A DNA stretch of 64,000 nucleotides from Janthinobacterium lividum PAMC 25724 (GCA_000242815.2 AHHB01000041.1:46156-110155), one strand, 5' to 3'; numbered from the stretch's first letter, positions 29,730-40,197 are shown. Notes: generated by a model not told the origin, from the letters alone. Made by a program: numbers and translations.

Positions 29730-30699
29730 TCATCTTCCCTGATATGTATTCCCGTCCCGCGCGTTCAAGTGCCGCGCTACTCTTGTATGGTGCGCGCCAG
29801 CCAAGAATGGACCTGGCTTTACTCGTATCGACCAGCAATTGCGCGGTCAACTTCGCATACATCTGCTGCTTCCCGCATAGCGTCGCCATAGCGCGCAGCA
29901 CTGCCGCAGGGATGGGCAATATGTGCTGTTTTTTGCCCATGCCTGTAGCTATATGCCGGAAAATGTCTCCCAGCATCAAATCTTGCTCATCTGACACAAG
30001 AAATGTTTCTCCTGCCGCGGCGGGATGCGTGGCGCACACACGCAAGAAATCCACCAGATTCCAGATGCTCAACAGACTGCGCCGCGAAAGTATTCTACCA
30101 AATGGCAATGGTAGGGATTTGGCTGCAAGCTTGAGCAACAAGGAAAAATTTCCTGGTGCATCAGGGCCAAAAACCAGCGTCGGGCGCACAATGACAAACT
30201 GCATCTCGCACGCAGGAATCAGCTCCCGTATCATTTGCTCCGCCTCGTACTTGCTGATCGCATACAAGTCATGCGGAGCTGCCGCATCCTTTTCCGTGAA
30301 TGGGTGGGCAGCACTGGCATTGCCATTCACACCGATCGAGCTGACAAAGACGAAGCGTTTGACGCCACAACGCGCCGCGTCCGCGATCAAGTGCCGCGTC
30401 AGCTCCACATTTACCTTGCGAAACTCCACCAACGGATCGGCCACCTCCTCGTGCAAGACATGGGCACGACCGGCAAGGTGAACGACAACGTCGCAGCCCT
30501 CGAACAGCCGGCTGTCCGGCGCTAGCGCAGCCAGATCCTGGATAACTTGCGTTATCTTGACCGGCTGCTGCCCCTGCGTACGCGCGATCGCCCGCACCTG
30601 ATGCTGCTGATCGCTCAAATGTAGGCATAACTGCCTACCGATAAAACCATTTGCACCGGTCACAGCGATATGTCTGGATTTATCTTGACTATTTTGCAC
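29713..30699 (-). CDS. NAD-dependent nucleotide-sugar epimerase/reductase (WbpV-like)
   Basis: 328-residue extended SDR. TGANGFIGRQLCLHL is the NAD-binding motif (about 14-28), VVHLAGRAHVL the next strand, VFVSSIGVNG and YAISKYEAE give the active-site Ser and YxxxK. Closest in character to WbpV/Gne-type enzymes found beside WbpM homologues, which reduce or epimerise C4 of the 4-keto sugar to give UDP-QuiNAc or UDP-FucNAc. The exact product is not decided by sequence. Confidence 0.85.
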   Translation of the reverse strand: MQNSQDKSRHIAVTGANGFIGRQLCLHLSDQQHQVRAIARTQGQQPVKITQVIQDLAALAPDSRLFEGCDVVVHLAGRAHVLHEEVADPLVEFRKVNVELTRHLIADAARCGVKRFVFVSSIGVNGNASAAHPFTEKDAAAPHDLYAISKYEAEQMIRELIPACEMQFVIVRPTLVFGPDAPGNFSLLLKLAAKSLPLPFGRILSRRSLLSIWNLVDFLRVCATHPAAAGETFLVSDEQDLMLGDIFRHIATGMGKKQHILPIPAAVLRAMATLCGKQQMYAKLTAQLLVDTSKARSILGWRAPYKSSAALERAGREYISGKMNETSI

Positions 30700-30759
30700 A
30701 ATGTAATTACCTGAAAAAAACTACGATGCCAGCTCAGGCTGGCAAGAGTGAATGATCGT

Positions 30760-31518
30760 CTATAAATTGCGGTATTTTCTGGACGCGTTCCAGGCATAGT
30801 TCACGAAATACCACGATGAAGCCAAAACGCCCAATTTTTCCAGATCACGATAGGCGCGCCACACTTTCATGGCCGATTTGCTTTTGTTACGGGAAAGGGA
30901 TTGATTGACCACCCGATAACGCATCAAGTCTTCGCGCAAGCCATGCGCTACCAGCCCGCGCTTGAGTACGGTCAGCCACAGGGCAAAATCATCATAATAT
31001 GTGCGCGTGATGGAAAATGGGCCTGTCTTCTTGCGATCGATGATAGCTGTGGAGGTGGCAATTGCCGTATTGCCTAGCAACTGCCGATAAGTGAGGCTGA
31101 TGGGAATGGTAATCGGTTCGCCACTGCTATCCCCATTCTCGGAAATACGCCGAAAACTGGTATAGGACAAGGGGGCAGCCGTGCTTTCCATGAAAGCCAG
31201 CTGACGCGTGAGCTTTTCCGGCAACCACACATCGTCGCTGTCGAGAAACGCAATGTAGCGGCCGCTGGCAGCCTTCAAGGCCGTTTCGCGCGCCACCGCT
31301 GCGCCACCGTTAGTTTCATGACGAATCAGGCGAATCCGTGCATCATCGGCAGCCATGCGCTCTATGACCGCGCAAGTATCATCTTTCGAGCAATCATCAA
31401 CGATCAACATTTCCCAGTGCGGGTAAGACTGGCTTTGCGCCGAACGTATCGTCTCCTCCACAAACCTGGCCGCGTTATAAGCCGGTGTGATGATCGATAC
31501 TAATTTATTACTTTCCAT
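30760..31518 (-). CDS. Family 2 glycosyltransferase
   Basis: 252-residue GT-A transferase. VSIITPAYNAARFVEETIRS opens the fold, LIVDDCSKDDT is the nucleotide-binding region and AFLDSDDVWLPEKL the DXD-like metal site. It transfers one sugar to the growing lipid-linked O-unit on the cytosolic membrane face; donor and acceptor are unknown. The ATG at 31518 (MESNKL) overlaps the preceding gene by 11 bases and gives the standard GT2 N-terminus. This is the only clearly recognisable glycosyltransferase of the locus. Confidence 0.9.
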   Translation of the reverse strand: MESNKLVSIITPAYNAARFVEETIRSAQSQSYPHWEMLIVDDCSKDDTCAVIERMAADDARIRLIRHETNGGAAVARETALKAASGRYIAFLDSDDVWLPEKLTRQLAFMESTAAPLSYTSFRRISENGDSSGEPITIPISLTYRQLLGNTAIATSTAIIDRKKTGPFSITRTYYDDFALWLTVLKRGLVAHGLREDLMRYRVVNQSLSRNKSKSAMKVWRAYRDLEKLGVLASSWYFVNYAWNASRKYRNL

Positions 31519-33076
31519 GCCACGAATCCCCTGTAGGTAACTTTTCACGCGCGCGGTCCAGCCAGCGCAAACCAATACGGCGGCCAATGTCGAGTTCCGG
31601 GCGTACAGGCCTTTCCTCATCGAATACAGCCAGCTGATCCCATTTCTTGTCCAGCATCTTGGCAACCACCTCCATTTCGCTACGGTCGTCGGCGGCAATT
31701 TCCGGATCATCGGCGTCGAGCATCCCGGAACACAGGGCGCGCACGATCCTGCCGGCGTCGGCGCCCGAAAAATAACGGAAGCGTGATGGCGTCAGCGCTT
31801 CGACATAATCCGTGAACTGAGCAAAGCGGCGCGCCATCGTATAGCCGTAGCGCAGAGTGCGGCGAATCACATCGAGTGGTATATGCTGTTCCAATGCCTG
31901 CAGCTTGTACAATTCGCTACGCTTGTCCAGATGCAGGGCGATACCCGCTTCCTGATACGTGGAATGGCCCAGGCAGATAATCTTCTTGCCACAGGCACCA
32001 GCCTCAAACGCAGCGCTGCTGCCATTGACCAGCAAAATGTCACATTGCTGGATCAAGTCAAAAGTGCTGGCTGTTTCACGCGCGCCGATGCAGCGTATGC
32101 CTTGTCCTTTTGCCCAGTCAGCGTAATAGCGTTCGGAACTGGCGCCGTCGGCGATGCCAATCTTTTCACTCCAATTGGGATGGCAACGCAACACCACATT
32201 CGCCGCTGGAATCCCCAGCGATGCCAGCACCATTTCGAAGCCTTCCACATAGCTATCCCAACCACTTTCCTGTTCAGGATGCCCCTGGAACTCATTACGG
32301 CTACTTGGCAGTATCAACACTTTGGGACCGGCAACGACATCGGTCGGCCAATCAGCCTGAGTGGCATTCAGGTTGTAAGCACGCCACTCCTTCAGATTCG
32401 TACGCACAAAGCGCGAGGCGATTAACTGGGCAGCCACCCCAGCCTGGCGCGCGGTCAGCGGCACATCGCGATACTGGATATTCAGACGGTCAACGTCTTT
32501 CAAGGACAGACAATTAGCTTGTGGGATGAATTGCAATCCATCACTAAACCACGACCGTTCCATTGTCAGGTAAGGAATGGCCAGCTGTTCGCAAGCATAA
32601 GTAATGGCGCGTGTGCCATCCATCCTGCCATTGAAACAAATCACACCTTCCAGTTGATTGGTTTTGATCCATTCAGCGGCATTGCCAAACATCGTTTCAA
32701 CAGGCTTGTAGAATGTTTCTCTTAACGCCAGATAGTCCGGCAAATGCGTATCGGCTTCAGTTTCGGTACGCAGCAAGGTACATGCGCTCGATGAAGCCAA
32801 TAAATTACGCTCGTCTTCGGACAAATCCACGCGATGTTTGGCACGTACCGAGATGATTTGCGAAACCGGGAACGAACGGATACCGCCCGCCATGCAAGTC
32901 GGGCACTCCGCCAGCTTGGACGTTCCCTTCAGAGCCCGACCATAGCAATTATCAAGCGCACCGTCACACGTCAGAAAGAATACTTCGTGACCTGCCTCCT
33001 TCAGCAGTGTCGAAACATAGTACAAATGTTCGACATGAGGCCGAAACGAATACAGGGAAACTAAACCTAAACGCAT
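31508..33076 (-). CDS. Putative GT-B-fold glycosyltransferase with N-terminal Cys cluster
   Basis: 522 residues, not assigned to a named family with confidence. Start MRLGLVSLYSFRPHVEHLYYV and AGHEVFFLTCDG resemble the N-terminal Rossmann strand of GT-B enzymes, and the C-terminal part (VLILPSSRNEFQG, then VLRCHPNWSEK, IRCIGARETASTFDLIQQCDILLVNGSSAAFEAGACGKK in pieces) resembles capsule/teichoic-type sugar transferases. An unusual set of cysteines lies at 37, 44, 58 and 61 (CDG...C...CPTC), possibly metal-binding. It could add pseudaminic acid or another O-unit sugar, as no other candidate is present; this is inference. Confidence 0.6.
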   Translation of the reverse strand: MRLGLVSLYSFRPHVEHLYYVSTLLKEAGHEVFFLTCDGALDNCYGRALKGTSKLAECPTCMAGGIRSFPVSQIISVRAKHRVDLSEDERNLLASSSACTLLRTETEADTHLPDYLALRETFYKPVETMFGNAAEWIKTNQLEGVICFNGRMDGTRAITYACEQLAIPYLTMERSWFSDGLQFIPQANCLSLKDVDRLNIQYRDVPLTARQAGVAAQLIASRFVRTNLKEWRAYNLNATQADWPTDVVAGPKVLILPSSRNEFQGHPEQESGWDSYVEGFEMVLASLGIPAANVVLRCHPNWSEKIGIADGASSERYYADWAKGQGIRCIGARETASTFDLIQQCDILLVNGSSAAFEAGACGKKIICLGHSTYQEAGIALHLDKRSELYKLQALEQHIPLDVIRRTLRYGYTMARRFAQFTDYVEALTPSRFRYFSGADAGRIVRALCSGMLDADDPEIAADDRSEMEVVAKMLDKKWDQLAVFDEERPVRPELDIGRRIGLRWLDRAREKLPTGDSWHGK

Positions 33077-33089
33077 TTTTACACCTACT

Positions 33090-34373
33090 TTATTTTGTAA
33101 TTCTAAATTTGGAAAAAAATACGCCAAACATAATAAATTCGAACACGATAAAGGGGAAGCTCATGATATCTCCGGCAAAAAGCAATGGCGACAAGAAAAG
33201 AATCGTATAGACGGAAGATACGAAACCTATGCGGACGAACGACATTTGCTTTGCCTTGGTAAAAAAATTCGCCACACCAACTACCCCCCCCAATACCAAA
33301 GCTCCCAAAAACAATAAAATATATCCACCATCATGAAATAATGCCCCGGGCAAAGATGGAAAACGTCCAGCCAGAAACCAATCGTTGCTTTGTGGCCCGA
33401 TCAGGCCTAATTTTGCGAAAATGTCACGCATATGATTGAATAGAATAAAAGAATCACTCGCATAATCAGTCTGATGCTGCAGATATTCGGCAAATATGAA
33501 AGCGCTATGACATAAATAAGTAACAGTCAACATGCCAAATGCGACCAGAGAACCGAAAGTGGGAAATTCTCTCTCCAGAAGCGCCGGCCAGGCTGAAGTC
33601 TTCAATCTCATATACTCCTGCATCGCCTGCAGATATTCGGCCCCAGAAACACCATCATGAGTAGCACTGGCACGTGCCATAAATACATAGAAAATATATA
33701 TAATGGCGACTCCAGCCAATATTATCAATCCTATTTTTGTTTTTTTTGAAAAGGTAAACGCCTGCCCACCGCGCTCAAGTCGGATAACATAAAACGCAAT
33801 TGCAAAACATAGCGTCAACAAAATAATCGATCTGCCACCTATTAAAATCGAGTTCAACATTAAAAAGAAGAACAATCCGAGTAGGGCAGAGCCTACCTTT
33901 ACCGGACGCAGGAACTTCGGATTCAGTATGAGAGGGATCAGCGTCAGGATAAAACAGGTTGAGAATGCATATCCAATCATGCTATACGGCGATGACACAC
34001 CTTCGCGCCCCTCACCCAATTCACGCCACTCTTCCCGAGCACGCGCCAGCGAGCCACCATAATCAATATGCTGCACTTGGATTTTATCGAACATCAAGGC
34101 CAGCAAACCGACCAATGCCAATAACAAAGTCAAGCGAATCAACTTATCTGAAACACCTTGAACCTGCTCTAGATAATATCCACTATCCACGCGCAGTTTT
34201 CTTTCAAGAAAATAATTTGTTAATACCGCGACCAACGACGTCAGCACTACAAATCCGGCATCCAAAAATACTACTTGGCCCATTTCCGACGTCCTTGAAT
34301 GTGCTGGTGCGAGCGATACCATCACAAAATATAATATCCAGATCCCCACAAATACACGCAAGCTATAGCTCAT
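33090..34373 (-). CDS. wzy: O-antigen polymerase Wzy, oligosaccharide repeat unit type
   Basis: 427-residue protein with about eleven to twelve hydrophobic segments and little primary-sequence conservation, as usual for Wzy. A long loop (about 225-290, with RASATHDGVSGAEYLQAMQEYMRL) separates two membrane blocks. Lower GC than the core genes. Wzy joins O-units on undecaprenyl diphosphate at the periplasmic face under Wzz control. Identification rests on topology and position between Wzx, Wzz and the transferases rather than on a sequence motif. Confidence 0.75.
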   Translation of the reverse strand: MSYSLRVFVGIWILYFVMVSLAPAHSRTSEMGQVVFLDAGFVVLTSLVAVLTNYFLERKLRVDSGYYLEQVQGVSDKLIRLTLLLALVGLLALMFDKIQVQHIDYGGSLARAREEWRELGEGREGVSSPYSMIGYAFSTCFILTLIPLILNPKFLRPVKVGSALLGLFFFLMLNSILIGGRSIILLTLCFAIAFYVIRLERGGQAFTFSKKTKIGLIILAGVAIIYIFYVFMARASATHDGVSGAEYLQAMQEYMRLKTSAWPALLEREFPTFGSLVAFGMLTVTYLCHSAFIFAEYLQHQTDYASDSFILFNHMRDIFAKLGLIGPQSNDWFLAGRFPSLPGALFHDGGYILLFLGALVLGGVVGVANFFTKAKQMSFVRIGFVSSVYTILFLSPLLFAGDIMSFPFIVFEFIMFGVFFSKFRITK

Positions 34374-34394
34374 AAATCCTGCTTCAATAAAATA

Positions 34395-35393
34395 TCAATT
34401 CGACAGTTCGCAAGACAATAATGTCAAGCCATTGCTCAGGGCTAAGCCGGAAAGAACAAACTCATACAGGGCTGCACCGGCGTAGCTCCGCCCTGTCGCC
34501 TGTGTAATGGGGAAAGACAGTAAATTGTCACCATCGACCAGCGGTTGCTCATGTTCGCCCAGACGTAACCACCCGCTAGCAGCAGCCTGTACTTTCATGG
34601 TAAGGCAGGCTGCAACTTCCGGCGATAGCGCAATTGTGCTACGTTCGCCCATGCGCGCGACCAACATAGGCGCCTGCAACTGGCAATCGAACCCCTCATA
34701 TAAATAGGGGATTGCGTCACGCTGTGTCGCATCTAAGCTGACCGGTGGTAGCCACTTCAGGCGCTTGCCTATCGGCTTGGCCGGCACACCGGCAACGATA
34801 CTGTATGGCGCCACAGACTTGCTCACTACCGAACCGGCGCCCACCACGCAGCCGCGCCCTATCGTCACGCCGGGTAGAATTGTCGTATTGACACCAAGCC
34901 AGCAGTCTTCGCCAACCGCCACCGGAAGGTCATAATCGCCAGCGGGCCTGGCGCCAGGAGGCGCAGCGACACCATTGAGAAAAAACTGGTCCTGCGATTG
35001 AATCGGCAAGCCTGGCCAGCGATCAAAAATATGCGTGCCCGAAGAAATGAAGATATTCGGCGCCAGTATGCAGTTCGCACCGATCCTGACATTGCCGTTC
35101 AAGGTTACCCCTTTTTGCAGCGTGGTTCTGTTGCCGATTGACAGCACGCCATTGCTGCGTATTTCAATATCGCGATAAAACCAGCAATGCGAGCCGATCA
35201 CGACTTGAGACATAGAGCCTATTTCCAACACAGTAGCAGCGCCAATTTTTGTAGAACGACCAATCTGCAGACGCGCGGCATTACCTTCAATAAGGACAGA
35301 GGGATGCAGTCGGACACGCTGACACGCCCAAAAAAAACAGCTCCACCAACGCCAAAATGGTGAGAGCTCAAAAATTCTTTTTAATTTTTTCAC
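34395..35393 (-). CDS. Left-handed beta-helix acyltransferase with extra C-terminal domain
   Basis: 332 residues. About residues 20-200 are hexapeptide repeats of the LbH O-acetyltransferase family (IGRSTKIGAATVLEIG, IRIGANCILAPNIFISSGTHI, DCWLGVNTTILPGVTIGRGCVVGAGSVV, then AGVPAKPIG). The His in SSGTHIFD is the likely catalytic residue. The last ~125 residues (from about DATQRDAI) are not part of the standard enzyme and look like a beta-rich domain of unknown role. It probably acetylates a sugar of the O-unit. Its stop overlaps the next upstream gene's... start region by 4 bases at 35390-35393, so it is coupled to the flippase. Confidence 0.82.
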   Translation of the reverse strand: MKKLKRIFELSPFWRWWSCFFWACQRVRLHPSVLIEGNAARLQIGRSTKIGAATVLEIGSMSQVVIGSHCWFYRDIEIRSNGVLSIGNRTTLQKGVTLNGNVRIGANCILAPNIFISSGTHIFDRWPGLPIQSQDQFFLNGVAAPPGARPAGDYDLPVAVGEDCWLGVNTTILPGVTIGRGCVVGAGSVVSKSVAPYSIVAGVPAKPIGKRLKWLPPVSLDATQRDAIPYLYEGFDCQLQAPMLVARMGERSTIALSPEVAACLTMKVQAAASGWLRLGEHEQPLVDGDNLLSFPITQATGRSYAGAALYEFVLSGLALSNGLTLLSCELSN

Positions 35394-36679
35394 GAACCAA
35401 CCTTATATCCTGCAAAAAATGCAACAATAGCATTCACAATATAATTTCCCACAGCCAAAAATAATGCCAACAGAGTAAAATTATACGGATCGCTCATCCA
35501 ATCAGCACTCTGCAAACCATAACGGCAATACAGGAACGCCATCAAAATCAAAAAAGATTGCGTTATCAACAAACTAATATGCCGATGCACGATAATCAAG
35601 TAACTTGACCAAAAATCCGACACCCTGAAGGCTGCTGCCAGCAGTAAAGGCAGGAACAAAGGCAATGCATCGGTATATTGCCTAAACCATTTCGGAATAA
35701 CCCACGCTATCAGGTAGTTCGCAAAAAATGCTGCCGCAAATGAAAACAACAGCAAGCCAATTGAAACCATGGCTGTGACACGCAATGCTTTTCTATCCGA
35801 CCCAGCAACCCGCCGCTGCGCGATAAGTGGAAACAAGCCTGCGTTCAACAAGCCCTGTATCGACATGGCGGCCACCAAGGGTATCCACGAAAATGAATAC
35901 AAGCCGAATTGTTTGGCACTCAGCGCATCGGCGGCAATCCACCGATCAGCACTGCTGCTCAGGAAAGCCAATGTCGTTCCCAGCAACAATATTCCCGCGA
36001 CAGACCATTCTTTTCGCGTAAAGCCCTTCTTACACAAACGTAGGAAAACACTCCATGAAAAATGCGCGGAGAACAATAACTTCTGCATAATTCCGCCCGC
36101 CAGGATTACGGTCACCAGTAACTCGGCCAGCAAAATCCCGATACCCCCGCCACCCAGTAATCCCACAACGCTAGCCAGTACCAAAGAGAAAACTGTTCTT
36201 GATAGGATATGCATGGAATACGGGATCATTTCCAACCGACTACGACTGTCCAACGCCAGCAACATGAAACTCTGCAGAGCCCAACCATGTAGGACTGCAA
36301 TCAAAAAAACTAATGCACTGACCTGCAGCGGAACAAACCGTAACAGCGGCAGAAAACACAGCAACAATGCAGCCACCAAAGTAATGATGCCAGCCTTGCC
36401 CAATATCACCAGGCCAAGGCGATAACGATGATGCGCAAATACGGTCGGCAAATCGCGCTGCGCCAATATTTGGAAACCAAAGCTACCAGCCACACAGAAA
36501 AAGCCTGATATCAACAATGCTTTGGACAACAATCCAAACTCGGCGACGTCGAGTAATTTTGCATAAATACCGATACGCACCAAGCCAAGCATAGCTGCAA
36601 AACCAAGTATTGGTGTATATTTCAGATGCGCAATAGCACGCGCCGTCATTGATCTGATGCGAGCAGCTATATTCAACAA
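35390..36679 (-). CDS. wzx: Wzx-type O-unit flippase
   Basis: 429-residue polytopic protein with about twelve hydrophobic segments, in the MATE/MOP polysaccharide exporter superfamily (start IARIRSMTARAIAHLKYTPILGFAAML; interior SAKQFGLYSFSWIPLVAAMSIQGLL). It flips undecaprenyl-linked O-units to the periplasm for Wzy. Overlaps its neighbours by 4 and 7 bases, so the genes of this part are translationally coupled. Confidence 0.82.
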   Translation of the reverse strand: MLNIAARIRSMTARAIAHLKYTPILGFAAMLGLVRIGIYAKLLDVAEFGLLSKALLISGFFCVAGSFGFQILAQRDLPTVFAHHRYRLGLVILGKAGIITLVAALLLCFLPLLRFVPLQVSALVFLIAVLHGWALQSFMLLALDSRSRLEMIPYSMHILSRTVFSLVLASVVGLLGGGGIGILLAELLVTVILAGGIMQKLLFSAHFSWSVFLRLCKKGFTRKEWSVAGILLLGTTLAFLSSSADRWIAADALSAKQFGLYSFSWIPLVAAMSIQGLLNAGLFPLIAQRRVAGSDRKALRVTAMVSIGLLLFSFAAAFFANYLIAWVIPKWFRQYTDALPLFLPLLLAAAFRVSDFWSSYLIIVHRHISLLITQSFLILMAFLYCRYGLQSADWMSDPYNFTLLALFLAVGNYIVNAIVAFFAGYKVGS

Positions 36680-37623
36680 TTCACATCCGCAATCTGTTTC
36701 AGCCTGTTCGACGCGACATTATCGTGCTGAACGCCATAATCGAACAAGGCAAATTGCATCTGCAGCAGCAATCGTGGCTGATGCATGGGAGTGCTACCTT
36801 TATGCATACAATACGTATCTTCGGCAAAACCTGTACCAGCCTTGCCATTAATGCTTAGGATATTCTCTTCGCCATAGAATTGTGCAATTTCCTGGTCACG
36901 CCAGCGTCGAACACGGAAGTAATCGCGAAGCCGCAAACGTGGTGGACGCGTATGGGATCCCGGTACGCACACATGCGCCCCATCATTTTCAACGTCGCTC
37001 AGATAGAAAAAGAACTTGAAGAAACTGAAATCATCCAAGTCGCTATGAAATACATGCGCGTGACGCATCCTATCCTCGGCAGAAGCATCAACAGGGAAGG
37101 TCCACCAGCAATTTGTCCCAACATGCGTAGGAATGCTCCCCAAATACTCGGTAGCAACTAACAACAGGAAAGGATCATTGCGTAACTGTTCTATCGCTGG
37201 ACAATCTTTTTCAGTATTTAGGTATTGCGCCACCAACACCGGCTTGCCGAGATGCGCTTCGGCATCAAGCCGCTGCCGTGCCATAAAACCTTTTTCAGGT
37301 TCTCGATCTGCATAGCATGCGGCTTGATCGGTATATGCGCAAATTTCCGATAGCAAGGACGGTGGCAAGGCCAGGCCAAAAGCCACACCATCACGCCGCA
37401 ACTCTGCGACAAAGGCGTCCGGATCACGATCGGCAAAAACACTATTGGGCAGAGCAGCACGCAACTGTTGCTTGTATTTAATACAAGCATTTTTGTGCGC
37501 AAAATGCCGTCCGGCCTTCACCGCAAGGCGTACCAGTTTGAAACGAGCAATACTGCGCATTGCAACATATCCTGGATTTTTCTTGAATGAACCAGCCAAT
37601 TGCATCAATTTTGCTACCGCCAT
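36673..37623 (-). CDS. Phytanoyl-CoA dioxygenase-like Fe(II)/2-oxoglutarate oxygenase
   Basis: 316 residues. The double-stranded beta-helix core carries HVFHSDLDDFSFFKFFFYLS with the HxD pair at about His193/Asp195, then DGAHVCVPGSH, the distal His in YCMHKGSTP (~274) and an Arg at ~284 that would bind 2-oxoglutarate: the full facial triad. PhyH-family enzymes hydroxylate or otherwise oxidise small molecules. Lying inside the O-antigen operon between uxs and wzx, with overlap into wzx, it may hydroxylate a sugar or acyl group of the glycan, but no such activity is established here. Confidence 0.72.
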   Translation of the reverse strand: MAVAKLMQLAGSFKKNPGYVAMRSIARFKLVRLAVKAGRHFAHKNACIKYKQQLRAALPNSVFADRDPDAFVAELRRDGVAFGLALPPSLLSEICAYTDQAACYADREPEKGFMARQRLDAEAHLGKPVLVAQYLNTEKDCPAIEQLRNDPFLLLVATEYLGSIPTHVGTNCWWTFPVDASAEDRMRHAHVFHSDLDDFSFFKFFFYLSDVENDGAHVCVPGSHTRPPRLRLRDYFRVRRWRDQEIAQFYGEENILSINGKAGTGFAEDTYCMHKGSTPMHQPRLLLQMQFALFDYGVQHDNVASNRLKQIADVNC

Positions 37624-37706
37624 TTATGCTCCTAAAGCCATGCATCAGAAAAATTATCAAAGTCGCCAGAAAGGCTGGCAATAACGCCACCCTCTGAAAT
37701 TCCAGT

Positions 37707-38645
37707 TTATAGACTTAATTCGTTCTTAAAATACTCGATAGTGCGCGTCAAACCATCTTCCAGGTTGACCTTCGGCTCCCAACCCAACTTCTCCTTCGCC
37801 AACGCAATGTTTGGCTGGCGCTGCTTCGGATCGTCTGATGGCAAGGGCTTGAAGACGAGCTTACTGGTCGACCCCGTAAGCTTCAGGACCATTTCTGCCA
37901 ATTCCAGCATCGTGTATTCACAAGGATTGCCAATATTCACAGGACCTGTGAAGTCTTCTGGCGAATTCATCATGCGAACCATTACATTGATCAAATCATC
38001 GACATAGCAGAAGCTGCGAGTTTGCTGACCCTCACCATAGATGGTGATGTCTTCGCCGCGAATAGCCTGCACAATGAAATTGCTGACAACACGACCATCG
38101 TTCGGATGCATGCGTGGGCCATAGGTATTGAAGATACGCACTACTTTGATCAACAAAGCATGCTGACGCCAGTAATCAAAGAACAACGTTTCAGCACAGC
38201 GCTTGCCTTCGTCGTAGCAACTACGGATGCCCACTGGGTTTACCCGGCCCCAGTACTCTTCCGTTTGCGGATGGACTTCCGGGTCGCCATACACTTCTGA
38301 CGTTGATGCCTGCAGGATGCGTGCTTGCAGACGCTTTGCCAGTCCCAGCATATTGATGGCGCCATGTACGCTGGTCTTCGTCGTTTGCACCGGATCGAAC
38401 TGATAGTGCACGGGCGAGGCTGGGCATGCCAAATTGTAGATCTGGTCAACTTCTACATACAAAGGAAATGTGACGTCGTGGCGCATCACTTCGAAATACG
38501 GATTGCTCATCAAATGCGCGATGTTGCGCTTGCTGCCGGTAAAGAAATTATCGACACATAACACATCATTACCAGTCTTGATCAACTCCTCGCACAAGTG
38601 TGAGCCAAGGAAACCGGCACCGCCGCTTACTAGAATTTTTTTCAT
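37707..38645 (-). CDS. uxs: UDP-glucuronate decarboxylase (UDP-xylose synthase)
   Basis: 312-residue [62 protein letters not shown] and the catalytic [13 protein letters not shown] (Tyr/Lys). The Cys-Pro-Ala-Ser-Pro block and RSCYDEGKR are diagnostic of UXS rather than other epimerases. It oxidises and decarboxylates UDP-glucuronic acid, supplied by the upstream ugd, to UDP-xylose, so xylose is a likely O-unit component. Confidence 0.93.
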   Translation of the reverse strand: MKKILVSGGAGFLGSHLCEELIKTGNDVLCVDNFFTGSKRNIAHLMSNPYFEVMRHDVTFPLYVEVDQIYNLACPASPVHYQFDPVQTTKTSVHGAINMLGLAKRLQARILQASTSEVYGDPEVHPQTEEYWGRVNPVGIRSCYDEGKRCAETLFFDYWRQHALLIKVVRIFNTYGPRMHPNDGRVVSNFIVQAIRGEDITIYGEGQQTRSFCYVDDLINVMVRMMNSPEDFTGPVNIGNPCEYTMLELAEMVLKLTGSTSKLVFKPLPSDDPKQRQPNIALAKEKLGWEPKVNLEDGLTRTIEYFKNELSL

Positions 38646-38755
38646 CGCAATATACTTTTAAAAGTTTGCCTATTCGGCTTGTTAGGCGGTCAAGTGCCTG
38701 TATCTATATGTGGCGATGCAACGGCCAGCAAGGAGAGGGCACGCCTGCGTCGCTA

Positions 38756-40081
38756 CTATACCCGACGGCCAATAGGAAAATACTCAAAACCATGCGAAAG
38801 CACCATCGCTGGCTCATAAATATTACGCCCGTCAAAGATCACTGGTGTTTTCAACTTTTCTTTAATCACAGCAAAATCAGGGCTACGAAATTCCTTCCAC
38901 TCAGTCACGATTACCAAGGCGTCGGCGTCATCGAGGGCGCCCAAATGCGATTTTGCAAAAGTGATGCCTTCTTGCCCGGCATAAATTCGCTTGGCTTCAT
39001 GCAAGGACACGGGATCGTATGCGCTCACCACGGCACCGGCCGCCAGCAAATCGGCGATCAGTTCCCGGCTCGGTGCTTCACGCATGTCATCCGTGTTCGG
39101 CTTAAAGGCCAGGCCCCAGATGGCGAAATGCATGCCCTCAAGAGTAGCGCCAAAACGAGCCTTGATCTTTTTTGTCAGCATATGTTTTTGGGCATTGTTG
39201 ACTGACTCCACCGCATTCAATATCTGCAAATCCTGCTGGTGCTCCTTGGCTGTGCCGATGAGGGCCTTCACATCTTTAGGGAAACAGGAACCGCCGTAGC
39301 CGCAACCTGGATACAAAAAGTGATAACCGATGCGAGGATCAGACCCCATGCCCAGGCGCACCGACTCGATATCAGCACCGAGACGCTCGGACAAATCGGC
39401 CAGCTCATTCATAAAGGAAATACGCGTGGCCAGCATCGCGTTCGCAGCATACTTGGTCAATTCGGCCGACTTCACATCCATGATGATCAGACGCTCATGA
39501 TTACGCTGGAACGGCGCATACAACTCACGCATCAGATGGATAGCCTGCTCATCATCGGCGCCGACGACGATACGGTCAGGACGCATGAAATCGTCGATGG
39601 CAGCGCCTTCCTTCAAGAATTCCGGATTCGACACGACACTGTAAGCAAGATCGACAGAACGCGAAGCCAATTCTTCTGCAATAACAGCGGCAACCTTGCT
39701 GGCCGTGCCTACCGGCACAGTCGATTTGTCGACAATCACCTTGTAACTGTGCATGTGCTGACCGATGCTACGCGCAGCCGCAAGCACATACTTCAGATCG
39801 GCCGAGCCATCTTCATCTGGAGGCGTACCGACAGCGATAAATTGCAGTGCAGCATGGTCAACAGCTTTCTTGACATCGGTGGTGAACTGCAGACGCCCGG
39901 CAGCGATATTGCGCTGTACCATTTCCAGCAGATGTGGTTCAAAAATAGGAATGCCGCCTTCATTCAGGATACGGATTTTCTCTATATCCAGGTCCAGACA
40001 CAGCACATTGTTGCCAACCTCCGCAAAACAGGTACCGCTGACCAGGCCAACATAACCCGTGCCTATGACAGTCACATTCAT
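38756..40081 (-). CDS. ugd: UDP-glucose 6-dehydrogenase
   Basis: 441 residues. N-terminal Rossmann [19 protein letters not shown], then [16 protein letters not shown], then the catalytic-Cys loop [14 protein letters not shown], and the C-terminal [17 protein letters not shown] with VIFDGRNIY. It makes UDP-glucuronic acid, substrate of the following uxs. Together they form a UDP-xylose branch. Confidence 0.96.
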   Translation of the reverse strand: MNVTVIGTGYVGLVSGTCFAEVGNNVLCLDLDIEKIRILNEGGIPIFEPHLLEMVQRNIAAGRLQFTTDVKKAVDHAALQFIAVGTPPDEDGSADLKYVLAAARSIGQHMHSYKVIVDKSTVPVGTASKVAAVIAEELASRSVDLAYSVVSNPEFLKEGAAIDDFMRPDRIVVGADDEQAIHLMRELYAPFQRNHERLIIMDVKSAELTKYAANAMLATRISFMNELADLSERLGADIESVRLGMGSDPRIGYHFLYPGCGYGGSCFPKDVKALIGTAKEHQQDLQILNAVESVNNAQKHMLTKKIKARFGATLEGMHFAIWGLAFKPNTDDMREAPSRELIADLLAAGAVVSAYDPVSLHEAKRIYAGQEGITFAKSHLGALDDADALVIVTEWKEFRSPDFAVIKEKLKTPVIFDGRNIYEPAMVLSHGFEYFPIGRRV

Positions 40082-40197
40082 AATATTACTCTTCTAAAAT
40101 TCTGATACTTTATTAATAAACAATAGCAATCTCGCTTGATGCACGCCCAGTAACAGATGCAGGCGTCAGGGCTATTTGAGCAAGGGGAGTACGACGC

